Source of the DNA: Noviluteimonas lactosilytica
GTDB taxonomy: Bacteria > Pseudomonadota > Gammaproteobacteria > Xanthomonadales > Xanthomonadaceae
DNA: 64,000 bases
Assembly: GCF_020866925.1 (NCBI RefSeq)
Contig: NZ_JAJGAK010000001.1
Span: 1,284,189-1,348,188 of the forward strand
Reading direction: 5' to 3'
Below the pieces are notes generated by a model, which saw nothing but the letters and a program-made list of their open reading frames with translations, was not told the DNA's origin and made no database searches. A program made the translations under genes and the position numbers. Shown here one piece after another: positions 43,527 through 51,558 of this stretch (position 1 is its first letter; every line of letters starts with the position of its first letter).

Positions 43527-45227
43527 ATGCAAGGGTTCTTCCAGTTCCTCGCCGACAATCCGTACATCCTGTTGTTCTTCACCGTCGGCATGGCGGTGTG
43601 GGTCGGCAAGTTCGCGATCAAGGGATACGGGCTCGGCATGGTGGCGGCGGCGGTCGTCGTCGGTGCAGCGCTCGCGACGTGGGCATCGACCTACGGCGTG
43701 AAGCTGCAACTCGACAACTTCGCCAAGTCGCTCTTCTATTACCTCTTCATGTATGGCGTCGGATTGCGCGTCGGTCCCGCGTTCTTCAACAGCCTCAAGA
43801 AGGACGGCATCACCTTCACGATCCTCGCGGTGATCTGCGCGTTCCTCGGCCTCGGGCTCGTCGTGCTGATGTCGAAGTGGCTCGCGTTGCCGCCGGGCGC
43901 CGCGGGCGGCGTGCTCGCCGGTTCGCAGACGATGTCGGCGGCGATCGGCACGGCGGAAATGGCCGTCGAACAGGGCGCGTACAAGTTGCCCGCAGGCACG
44001 ACCGCCGAAGCGGTCTCCGGCATGATCGCGCTCGGTTATGGCGTGACCTACATCTGGGGCACGGTCGGCATCATCCTCGTGTGCAAGTACCTGCCGCGCT
44101 GGTGGGGCGTGGATGCGCGCAAGGCTGCGAAGGAATACGAAGCGGCGCACGGCGTGAAGAACGTCGACGATGCGGGCATCACCGGTTACCGCGTCGGTGG
44201 GCTGCGTGCCTATCGCCTCGAGAACGCATCGACCGCGGGCCAGAGCATCGCGCAGTTCCGCAAGGCGTATCCGCAGTACCGCATCGCCAACGTGATGCGC
44301 GACGGGTCGTCGCTTGGCGCGAACGCCGACGTCGTGCTGCAGAAGGGCGACGTCATCGCGCTGGGCGGCCGGCTCGAAGAACTCACCGCGAACATGGGCC
44401 TGCTCGGCCCCGAGATCGCGGATGCCGGCGCGCTCAACATCCCGCTCGACCAGGCCGAAGTACTGGTCACGAAGAAGGAACTCGAAGGCAAGCTGCTGAA
44501 GGACTTCGCGAGCGACGAGTTCGCGGGCCAGGTCGCGATCAGCCGCATGGAACGTAGCGGCGAACCGTTGCCGCTCGGCACCGACACCGCGCTCAAGCGC
44601 TTCGACGTGCTGTACCTGACGGGCCTGAAGAGCGCGGTCAGCAAGGTCGGCGACATGTTCGGCAAGGTCGCGCGTCCCAGCACGTCGACCGACCTGCTGA
44701 CGCTGTCGCTCGGCATGGTGCTCGGCCTGCTGATCGGCAAGATCAACGTGCCGGTGGGCGATTTCTCGGTGGGCCTGGGCAACGCGGGCGGCCTGCTGCT
44801 GTCGGGCATCCTGGTGTCGTCGGTCGTGTCGCGGCTGCGTTACTTCGGCAGTACGCCGAATGCCGCGCGCAACATCCTCGAAGACCTCGGCCTCGTCACG
44901 TTCATCGCGATCGTCGGCATCAACGCCGGTGCGACGCTGCTCGAACAGCTGACGGGCGCGGTGGCGCTGAAGATCTTCATCGCCGGCTTCGTCGCCAGCA
45001 CGATCCCGCCATTCGTCACATGGGCCATCGGCCTCCACTTCTTCAAGATCAACCCGGCGGTGTTGATGGGCGGCGTGGCGGGTTCGCGCTCGCACTCCGG
45101 TCCCGCGCGCGAAGCGGCGAAGGAAATCGACAGCTCCGTGCCGTGGGTGGGCTTCCCGGTCGGTTACGCGGTGTCGGGCGTGCTGTACACCGTGTTCGGC
45201 TACTTCGCGATGGTGCTTTCGCAATGA
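43527..45227 (+). CDS. aspT: aspartate:alanine-type antiporter (AspT/YidE family)
   Basis: A 566-residue transporter. Five to six N-terminal helices (residues ~1-180) and a second membrane bundle (~395-566) flank a cytoplasmic domain with RCK_C/TrkA-C-like repeats (around residues 210-385). The repeated motifs GVLAGSQTMSAAIGTAE and GGVAGSRSHSGPAREAA are the AAE family signatures. Its family exchanges a dicarboxylic amino acid for its decarboxylated product, building membrane potential. AGGAGG stands upstream of the ATG, 30 bp after the decarboxylase. Its stop overlaps the porin gene start. Confidence 0.88.
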   Translation: MQGFFQFLADNPYILLFFTVGMAVWVGKFAIKGYGLGMVAAAVVVGAALATWASTYGVKLQLDNFAKSLFYYLFMYGVGLRVGPAFFNSLKKDGITFTILAVICAFLGLGLVVLMSKWLALPPGAAGGVLAGSQTMSAAIGTAEMAVEQGAYKLPAGTTAEAVSGMIALGYGVTYIWGTVGIILVCKYLPRWWGVDARKAAKEYEAAHGVKNVDDAGITGYRVGGLRAYRLENASTAGQSIAQFRKAYPQYRIANVMRDGSSLGANADVVLQKGDVIALGGRLEELTANMGLLGPEIADAGALNIPLDQAEVLVTKKELEGKLLKDFASDEFAGQVAISRMERSGEPLPLGTDTALKRFDVLYLTGLKSAVSKVGDMFGKVARPSTSTDLLTLSLGMVLGLLIGKINVPVGDFSVGLGNAGGLLLSGILVSSVVSRLRYFGSTPNAARNILEDLGLVTFIAIVGINAGATLLEQLTGAVALKIFIAGFVASTIPPFVTWAIGLHFFKINPAVLMGGVAGSRSHSGPAREAAKEIDSSVPWVGFPVGYAVSGVLYTVFGYFAMVLSQ

Positions 45228-46582
45228 CGACTGCGCACGACAACCTGCGGGGTCGTGCGGCGTTGTGCGTCGCCCTGGCGTGCGTGCTCGCCTCGGCGAC
45301 GGCGGCGGCGCAAACCACCCCGGCCACCACGACCCCGCCTCCACGCGACGCAGGAGATTCGAAGGAACAGGGCCAGACGCACCTGGGCGACAGCTTCGGA
45401 CCGCTGACGTACGACGAGTGGGTCGAAGAGACACGCCGCAAGGCGTTCGAAGACACGGTGTGGAAGGTGCAACTGCGCAGCTATTACCTCGGTCGCGACA
45501 AGTACGACGGCACCGAGAGCGAAGCGTGGGCGATCGGCGGATGGGCGGGTTTCAAGACCGGTTACTTCCGCGAGCGCTATTCCTTCGGCGCCACACTCTA
45601 CGGGTCGGCGCCGCTGTATGCGCCCGACGAGAAGGACGGCACGTTGCTGCTCAAGCCCGGCCAGGAAGGCTACGCGGTGCTCGGCGAAGCCTACGGCGAG
45701 ATGCTGTTCACCCAGGACGTGCGCATGACGCTGGGCGCGCGGCGATTCGAAACGCCGTTCATCAACTCCAACGACAGCCGCATGACGCCCAACACGTTCC
45801 TCGCGGGCGTCGTGCAGGGCCTGCACGGCGATTCGAAGACGAGCCGCGGCGAGTGGCGCTGGGGCGCGGGCTACTTCGACAAGATCAAGGAGCGCAACTC
45901 CGACGAGTTTGTGTCGATGTCCGACGACGCCGGTGCGTCGATCAAGCGCGGCGTGTACGCGGCGGGCGTCAACTACACGCGCGGCGAACTCGCGGTCGGC
46001 GGCGTCAACTACTGGTCCAGCAACGTCATCAACATCTTCTACACCGAAGCGCGATACGGGATCCCGATTTCCGGCAACGCGAAGTTCAAGTTCGCCGGGC
46101 AGTTCATCGACCAGCGCAGCGTGGGCGACAACATGCTGACCGGCAGCGACTTCGATGCGCAGCAATTCGGGCTGAAGGCCGAACTCGCCGCGGGCGGCGC
46201 ACTGATCACCACGGCGTACACCGACGCGCGGGGCGATCGCGACCTGACCGCGCCGTGGAGCGGTTATCCCGGTTACACGAGCGTGCAGGTGGAAGACTTC
46301 AATCGCGCCGGCGAAGACGCATGGCTGATCCGCGCGCAATACACCTGGCCGAAGGAAACCGGCCTGAGCGCCTACGCGCTGTACGTCGCCGGTTCCGATC
46401 CCGACGCGGACGACGCGTACGGACGCGGCGAGGCCGACTTCAACCTGCAATGGACGCCGCCCGAAGGCAAGTTGAAAGGTTTGATGGTGCGTCTTCGCTA
46501 CGCGCGCGTCATGCAGGACGACCCGGGCGACACCGATCTCAACGACTTGCGGTTGATGGTCTATTACGACCTGCCGCTGTGA
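45224..46582 (+). CDS. OprD-family outer-membrane porin
   Basis: A 452-residue outer-membrane barrel. A signal peptide ends near residue 29 (ASATAAA). FEDTVWKVQLRSYYLGRDKY, WAIGGWAGFKTGYFRERYSFGATLYGSAPLY and RRFETPFINSNDSRMTPNTFLAG match the OprD porin family, which takes up basic amino acids and small organic acids. It overlaps the antiporter stop (ATGA), so uptake through both membranes and decarboxylation are encoded in one operon. Confidence 0.87.
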   Translation: MTTAHDNLRGRAALCVALACVLASATAAAQTTPATTTPPPRDAGDSKEQGQTHLGDSFGPLTYDEWVEETRRKAFEDTVWKVQLRSYYLGRDKYDGTESEAWAIGGWAGFKTGYFRERYSFGATLYGSAPLYAPDEKDGTLLLKPGQEGYAVLGEAYGEMLFTQDVRMTLGARRFETPFINSNDSRMTPNTFLAGVVQGLHGDSKTSRGEWRWGAGYFDKIKERNSDEFVSMSDDAGASIKRGVYAAGVNYTRGELAVGGVNYWSSNVINIFYTEARYGIPISGNAKFKFAGQFIDQRSVGDNMLTGSDFDAQQFGLKAELAAGGALITTAYTDARGDRDLTAPWSGYPGYTSVQVEDFNRAGEDAWLIRAQYTWPKETGLSAYALYVAGSDPDADDAYGRGEADFNLQWTPPEGKLKGLMVRLRYARVMQDDPGDTDLNDLRLMVYYDLPL

Positions 46583-46596
46583 ACGGAGGACCGAAC

Positions 46597-48054
46597 ATGG
46601 CAAGGAAACGTGTGTTGGCGGCCTGCATCCTCGCAGTCGCCGTCGCGCTTGCACTCGATGCGCATGCATCGGGCGTCGGACAGGCGACCAATCCCGCCGC
46701 CTCCACGCCGTCGCAGGCCACGCAGTCGCAGCCGGCGCAGTCGCAGACCTTCTCGAAGGAAGAGATCGCGCAACTCGTCGCGCCCGTCGCGCTGTATCCG
46801 GATTCGCTGCTCGCGCAGGTGCTGATGGCGTCGACGTATCCGGGGGATGTCGCGGACGCGGCGAAGTGGGCGAAGGACCATCCCGAGGCGAAGGGCGACG
46901 ACGCGGTCAAGGCCGTCGCCAAGGAAGACTGGGACCCGAGCGTGCAATCGCTCGTCGCCTTCCCGCAGGCGCTGCTCATGCTCGGCAACGACATCAACTG
47001 GGTGCAGAAGCTCGGCGATGCGTTCCTCGCGCAACCCAACGACGTGATGGCGACGGCGCAGGAATTGCGGCGCAAGGCGCAGAGCGCGGGCAACCTGAAG
47101 TCGAACGAGTACCAGACGGTCTCGACCTCTTCCGAACAGGTGCCCGGCACCGGCCAGTCGACGATCGTGATCGAATCGCCGTCGCCGCAAACGGTGTACG
47201 TGCCGACCTACGATCCGAACACGATCTACGGGCCGTGGCCGTACTCGTACTACCCGCCGTATTACTACCCGCCGTCCGCGTACTGGTATCCGGGTTACGC
47301 CTTCGGCGCGGGCCTGGCGTGGGGCATCGGCATCGGCATCTCGGTCGGCATCTGGGGCGACTGCAACTGGGGCGGCGGCGACATCAACATCAACTCGAGC
47401 CGCTACAACGAGTTCAATCGCAACATCGATCGCGGCGACCGGCAGATCGGCGACGGCGAGCGCGGCAACCGCGGCGATCGCACCGGCAATCGCGGCGGCG
47501 ACCGCCAGTGGCAACATGATGGATCGCGTCGCGACGGCGTGCCCTATCGCGACCAGGCCAGCCGCGAAAAATACGGCAATCGCCAGGCGGGCAGCGACGC
47601 ACGCAACAGCTTCCGCGGCGAAGACGCCGGACGTTCGCAGCAACGCGACCAGGCGCGGCAGCAGATGGAGCGGCAGGGCTTCGAACCCGCGCGCAACAAC
47701 CAGCAGGCCCGCGATCGCGCGTCGACGGCGTCGCGCGATCCGCGTGCGTCGCAGATCGGCAACGGCGGCGCGGGTCGCGCGCCCGGCGCAGGTGGCGCAC
47801 CCGGTGGCTCCTACCAGCAGCGCGGCGCGAACAACGCGGCCTCGCGCGATCTCGCGCGCAGCTCCGGCGGTTACGGCGGCAGCTACGGCAGCTCGTCGCG
47901 CAACAACGCGTTCTCGGGCGCAAGCAACGCGGGCGGGTCGCGCGCGGCCTCGAACCGCGGCAGCTCGAGTCGATCCAGCATGTCGCGCGGCGGTGGCGCC
48001 GGGCGTTCGATGAGTCGTCCCTCGCGGGGCGGCGGTGGAGGGCGTCGTCGATGA
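46597..48054 (+). CDS. DUF3300 exported protein with long disordered C-terminus
   Basis: A 485-residue exported protein. A signal peptide (to about DAHA, residue 24) precedes the DUF3300 domain (about 50-300), with LVAPVALYPDSLLAQVLMAST, DPSVQSLVAFPQALLML and a Tyr/Pro-rich run (WPYSYYPPYYYPPSAYWYPG), then a hydrophobic stretch GAGLAWGIGIGISVGIWG. The last ~190 residues are low-complexity Arg/Gly/Ser/Asn/Gln. The function is unknown. It commonly pairs with DUF2950, as here, where the stop overlaps the next ATG. GGAGG precedes the start. Confidence 0.85.
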   Translation: MARKRVLAACILAVAVALALDAHASGVGQATNPAASTPSQATQSQPAQSQTFSKEEIAQLVAPVALYPDSLLAQVLMASTYPGDVADAAKWAKDHPEAKGDDAVKAVAKEDWDPSVQSLVAFPQALLMLGNDINWVQKLGDAFLAQPNDVMATAQELRRKAQSAGNLKSNEYQTVSTSSEQVPGTGQSTIVIESPSPQTVYVPTYDPNTIYGPWPYSYYPPYYYPPSAYWYPGYAFGAGLAWGIGIGISVGIWGDCNWGGGDININSSRYNEFNRNIDRGDRQIGDGERGNRGDRTGNRGGDRQWQHDGSRRDGVPYRDQASREKYGNRQAGSDARNSFRGEDAGRSQQRDQARQQMERQGFEPARNNQQARDRASTASRDPRASQIGNGGAGRAPGAGGAPGGSYQQRGANNAASRDLARSSGGYGGSYGSSSRNNAFSGASNAGGSRAASNRGSSSRSSMSRGGGAGRSMSRPSRGGGGGRRR

Positions 48055-48956
48055 ACACCATCCGGAAAACACTCCTGTCGCTCGCGCTCTGCGCCTGCGC
48101 ACTCCCAACGTTCGCGCAGCAGTCGTATCCCACGCCGGAAGCGGCGGCGGAGGCGCTCGTCGACGCACTCGGCACGACGAAAGCAGACGCGGCGAAGCTC
48201 GCGACCGTGCTCGGCAACGACTGGCGCGAGTACGTGCCCGAGGATGTCGACCGCAAGGACGTCGATGCCTTCCTCGCGCGTTACGCGGAATCGCATGGCA
48301 CGACGCCCGGCAGGGACGGGCGCATGATGATCACCGCGGGCACGGGCGCGTTGTGGACGCTGCCCATCCCGCTATCGCGCGACGACAAGGGCTGGCGCTT
48401 CGACCTCGCCGCGGCGAAGGACGACATCCGCGATCGCCGCATCGGCAGCAACGAGCTCGACGTGCAGCAGGTGCTGCGCGCCTACCACGATGCGCAACTC
48501 GATTACGCCGAGTTCGATCGCGACGGCGACGGCACCCTCGAATATGCGCAGAAGCTCGTCAGCACCGACGGCAAGCACGACGGCCTGTACTGGGCGGACG
48601 ACGACAGCGGCCAGATCAGTCCGCTCGGTCCGCGTTTCGGCGACGACAAGCCGAAGGGCGAGTATTACGGCTACCGCTATCGCCAGTTCGATGCGCAGGG
48701 ACCGTCGGCGCCGGGTGGCGCGAAGTCGTTCAAGATCGGCGACAACATGTCGCGCGGCTTCGCCGCCATCGCATGGCCCGCGGAATACGGGCAGACCGGC
48801 GTGATGACGATGATGATCGGCTACGACGGGCAGATGTTCGAGCGCGACCTGGGCCCGAAGACCGACGAACTCGCGCGCGCGATGGCGACCTACGATCCCG
48901 ACAGCGCGTGGAAGGAAGTGCCCGACGGCACGACGACGGCGTCGACGACGCCCTAG
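48051..48956 (+). CDS. DUF2950 family exported protein
   Basis: A 301-residue protein with a signal peptide (LLSLALCACALPTFA). YPTPEAAAEALVDAL, LARYAESHG and the C-terminal YGYRYRQFDAQGPSAPGGAKSF and GFAAIAWPAEYGQTGVMTM are typical of DUF2950. The function is unknown. It is the partner gene of DUF3300 and overlaps it by 4 bp. Its TAG stop overlaps the stop of the convergent MscS gene in a shared CTAG. Confidence 0.85.
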   Translation: MNTIRKTLLSLALCACALPTFAQQSYPTPEAAAEALVDALGTTKADAAKLATVLGNDWREYVPEDVDRKDVDAFLARYAESHGTTPGRDGRMMITAGTGALWTLPIPLSRDDKGWRFDLAAAKDDIRDRRIGSNELDVQQVLRAYHDAQLDYAEFDRDGDGTLEYAQKLVSTDGKHDGLYWADDDSGQISPLGPRFGDDKPKGEYYGYRYRQFDAQGPSAPGGAKSFKIGDNMSRGFAAIAWPAEYGQTGVMTMMIGYDGQMFERDLGPKTDELARAMATYDPDSAWKEVPDGTTTASTTP

Positions 48957-50563
48957 TCCTTCCCTTCCCAATGCGGCGGAGGCACCAGCTTCGGTGTCTC
49001 CGGATCGCCTTCGTAATGCGGCGTCATGATCTGCACGCCGGCGGCGTTGAACGTGTCCTGGATCTGCGCGTGCAGCGCGCTGAGCACGATCCAGCGCCGC
49101 TGCACGTCGCCGATGCGCGCGCGCAGGCGGTACTCGATGCCGAAGTCGCCGAGCGCGGTCTGCAGCACGAGGGGCGGCGGATCCGCGAGCACGCCCTCGG
49201 TCTTCGTCGCCGCATCGATCAACAAGCGCTGCACCTGCCGCCACGGCGCGTCGTAACCGATCACCACCATCGCCTGCAGCCACATGCCCGGGCCTTCGGC
49301 GGCGCGCGAGAGATTCTCCAGGCGGTCGCTGAGCAGCACGTTGTTGGGGAAGCTCACTTCCACGCCGAGCGGCGTGCGCACGCGCGTCGTGAACAAGCCG
49401 ATCTGCTGCACGATGCCTTCGACGTCGCCGGCCCGCACCACGTCGCCGACCGACATCGTGCGCGAATACAACAGCGTGAATCCGGCGGCCGCCTGCGCAA
49501 CGATGCTCGATGCGCCCAGCGACACCATCAGGCCGACGAACACGCTCAGGCCCTTGAACGCATCGGTCTCCGCGCCCGGCAGATACGGATACGCCATCGC
49601 GATGCCGAACAGCCACACGACGACGACCATGATCTTGCGCGTCGGTTCCGCCAGCTGCGCGTCGATGCCGACCATCTCGAAGCGGCCGTGCTGCACGCCG
49701 TGGAAGAACAACCCGACGGCCTGCGCGACCAGGCGCGCGACCAGCAGGATGACGGCGGCCGTCACCAACCCCGGGATCGCGTGCAGGATCGCGCCGCCCC
49801 AGTGTTCCAGTCGTCCCGACATCCAGCCGGTCATCGCACCGGCCCACGGCTGCGTCCACGCGAATTGCGCGAAGGTGAAACGCAGCCATTCCTCGAACAC
49901 GACGATCACGATCACCCACGCGGCGAAGCGCGCAAGCCCACGGCCGCTCGCCGCGAACGCCAGCGCCATCTGTCGCGCGGAAGGATTGCGGATCGTCGAC
50001 AGTCGCGCCGTCAGCCAGCGATCGGCGCGATGACGCATGCGCACGGCGACCAGGCGCAGCAGCCACAGCACGAGCATCAGGATCAGCGTGCCGGCGATGA
50101 ACCAGCCGATCCCGCGCAGCAAGCGATCCGGCGTGCGTGCGCTCTCGGCGGCCTGCACGGCGTCGCCGAGGCGCGCGAGCGAACGATCGCGCATCTGCGC
50201 GAGCGTCTCGTTCTGCAGCGTGTCGACATCCGCGGGCGTGAGCAAGGTAACGAGCTGCCCATCGAGCATCAGCACGACGCCCTGCGGCGCCATCTGGTAA
50301 CCCGGCTTCGCGATGCCGGGCGCTTCGACGATGCGGTCGATGTTCGCCTCCATGCCGCGCGCGCGCATCGCCGGCGTGTTGCCGAGGAAGGTCGAACGGA
50401 ACGTGGCGATGTCGCGATTGTAGAAACGCGCGGTCGCGTGGGCCGGCGGTCGCGCGACCGTGACCAGCGTCGTCGCCGGCGCCGGGACATCGGCCGGCGT
50501 GGCCTGCGCCGCGCCGCACGCGAGCGCCACCCAAACGAAAGCCCAACGAAGCAGGCCGCGCAT
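48953..50563 (-). CDS. MscS-family mechanosensitive ion channel
   Basis: A 536-residue membrane protein with a signal peptide (WAFVWVALACGAAQATPA) and a periplasmic N-terminal domain (to about residue 155), then several helices. The pore-lining region reads GLMVSLGASSIVAQAAAGFTLL, and the MscS beta domain follows with MSVGDVVRAGDVEGIVQQIGLFTTRVRTPLGVEVSFPN. It releases solutes on osmotic downshock. The ATG at 50563 begins the signal peptide; an upstream ATG at 50599 adds 12 unlikely residues. Confidence 0.9.
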   Translation of the reverse strand: MRGLLRWAFVWVALACGAAQATPADVPAPATTLVTVARPPAHATARFYNRDIATFRSTFLGNTPAMRARGMEANIDRIVEAPGIAKPGYQMAPQGVVLMLDGQLVTLLTPADVDTLQNETLAQMRDRSLARLGDAVQAAESARTPDRLLRGIGWFIAGTLILMLVLWLLRLVAVRMRHRADRWLTARLSTIRNPSARQMALAFAASGRGLARFAAWVIVIVVFEEWLRFTFAQFAWTQPWAGAMTGWMSGRLEHWGGAILHAIPGLVTAAVILLVARLVAQAVGLFFHGVQHGRFEMVGIDAQLAEPTRKIMVVVVWLFGIAMAYPYLPGAETDAFKGLSVFVGLMVSLGASSIVAQAAAGFTLLYSRTMSVGDVVRAGDVEGIVQQIGLFTTRVRTPLGVEVSFPNNVLLSDRLENLSRAAEGPGMWLQAMVVIGYDAPWRQVQRLLIDAATKTEGVLADPPPLVLQTALGDFGIEYRLRARIGDVQRRWIVLSALHAQIQDTFNAAGVQIMTPHYEGDPETPKLVPPPHWEGKD

Positions 50564-50676
50564 GCGAGTCCCCGTCAACGTTTGCGCGCAACGGCGCATC
50601 CGATGAAACCAACGCGAACGGCCGCCGCGCGCGGCCTCGTCGTCCCATCCACCATGGACCCGCCAAGGACTCGCCG

Positions 50677-51555
50677 ATGCGCCCGTTCAACTTGCGTCCC
50701 TTCACGCCGAATACCCTGCTGATCGTCGCCCTGCTCGCCGCGACCCCCGCGATCGCCATCGCCCGCGTGCCCGATGCGCCCGCCGCGAAGCCCGAAGCCG
50801 AGTTCCCGCTCGAGGCGTATCGCAAGACCGTCGCATTGCGGGCCACCATCAACGGCGTGCCGGGCCGCTTCACGTTCGACACCGCCGGCGGCAGCACGCT
50901 GCTCTCGCCCGACTACGCGAAAAAAATCGGCTGCAAACCCTGGGGTCGCCTGACCGGTTTCCAGATGATGGGCAACCGCCTCGACACGCCGCGTTGCGAC
51001 AACGTGACGTTCAAGATCGGCGAACGCGAGATGCCGCTCGAAGTCGCGTCGGTCCTCGATGTCACGCAGTTCATCGCGAAGGACGCCGAGCCCGTCGAAG
51101 GTTCGATCGCGCTCGACCTCTTCGCGGGCCGCACGATCACCATCGACTTCCCCGGCAAGCGCCTGCTGATCGAATCGCCCGAAAGCCTGCGCGAACGCAT
51201 CGCGCACGCGAACGTGAAGGAACTGCCCGCGAAACTCTCCGGCGAAATCCAGGGCCGCGCGCTCGCGATTTCGATCAAGGTGGCGACGGCCGACGGCCCC
51301 GTGTACTTCGAGGTCGACAGCGGCAACGGCGGCACGATCCTCGTGTCGAAGCCCTACGCGAAGTACTTCGGCCTGGATCCCGACAAGGAAGGCCCGCAGG
51401 AAGCGAACTTCGCGATCTCGCCCGACTTCCGCGCAACCGGCATGGCGTTCACGCCCGACATGCTGCTCGACGGCAACATCGGCATGCCGTTCCTGCGCGA
51501 CAAGGTGGTGACGTTCGATCTCGCGACGGGGCGCGTGTGGGTGGCGAAACCCTGA
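50677..51555 (+). CDS. exported retropepsin-like aspartyl protease-fold protein
   Basis: A 292-residue protein with a signal peptide (LLIVALLAATPAIAIA). Two lobes each carry a pepsin-like motif: FTFDTAGGST (Asp68) and FEVDSGNGGT (Asp214), with hydrophobic-hydrophobic-Gly partners later in each lobe. The first motif is DTA instead of the DTG/DSG of active aspartyl proteases, so activity is doubtful. The substrate is unknown. It is convergent with the sensor kinase operon, 3 bp between stops, and divergent from the MscS gene. Confidence 0.8.
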   Translation: MRPFNLRPFTPNTLLIVALLAATPAIAIARVPDAPAAKPEAEFPLEAYRKTVALRATINGVPGRFTFDTAGGSTLLSPDYAKKIGCKPWGRLTGFQMMGNRLDTPRCDNVTFKIGEREMPLEVASVLDVTQFIAKDAEPVEGSIALDLFAGRTITIDFPGKRLLIESPESLRERIAHANVKELPAKLSGEIQGRALAISIKVATADGPVYFEVDSGNGGTILVSKPYAKYFGLDPDKEGPQEANFAISPDFRATGMAFTPDMLLDGNIGMPFLRDKVVTFDLATGRVWVAKP

Positions 51556-51558
51556 CGA

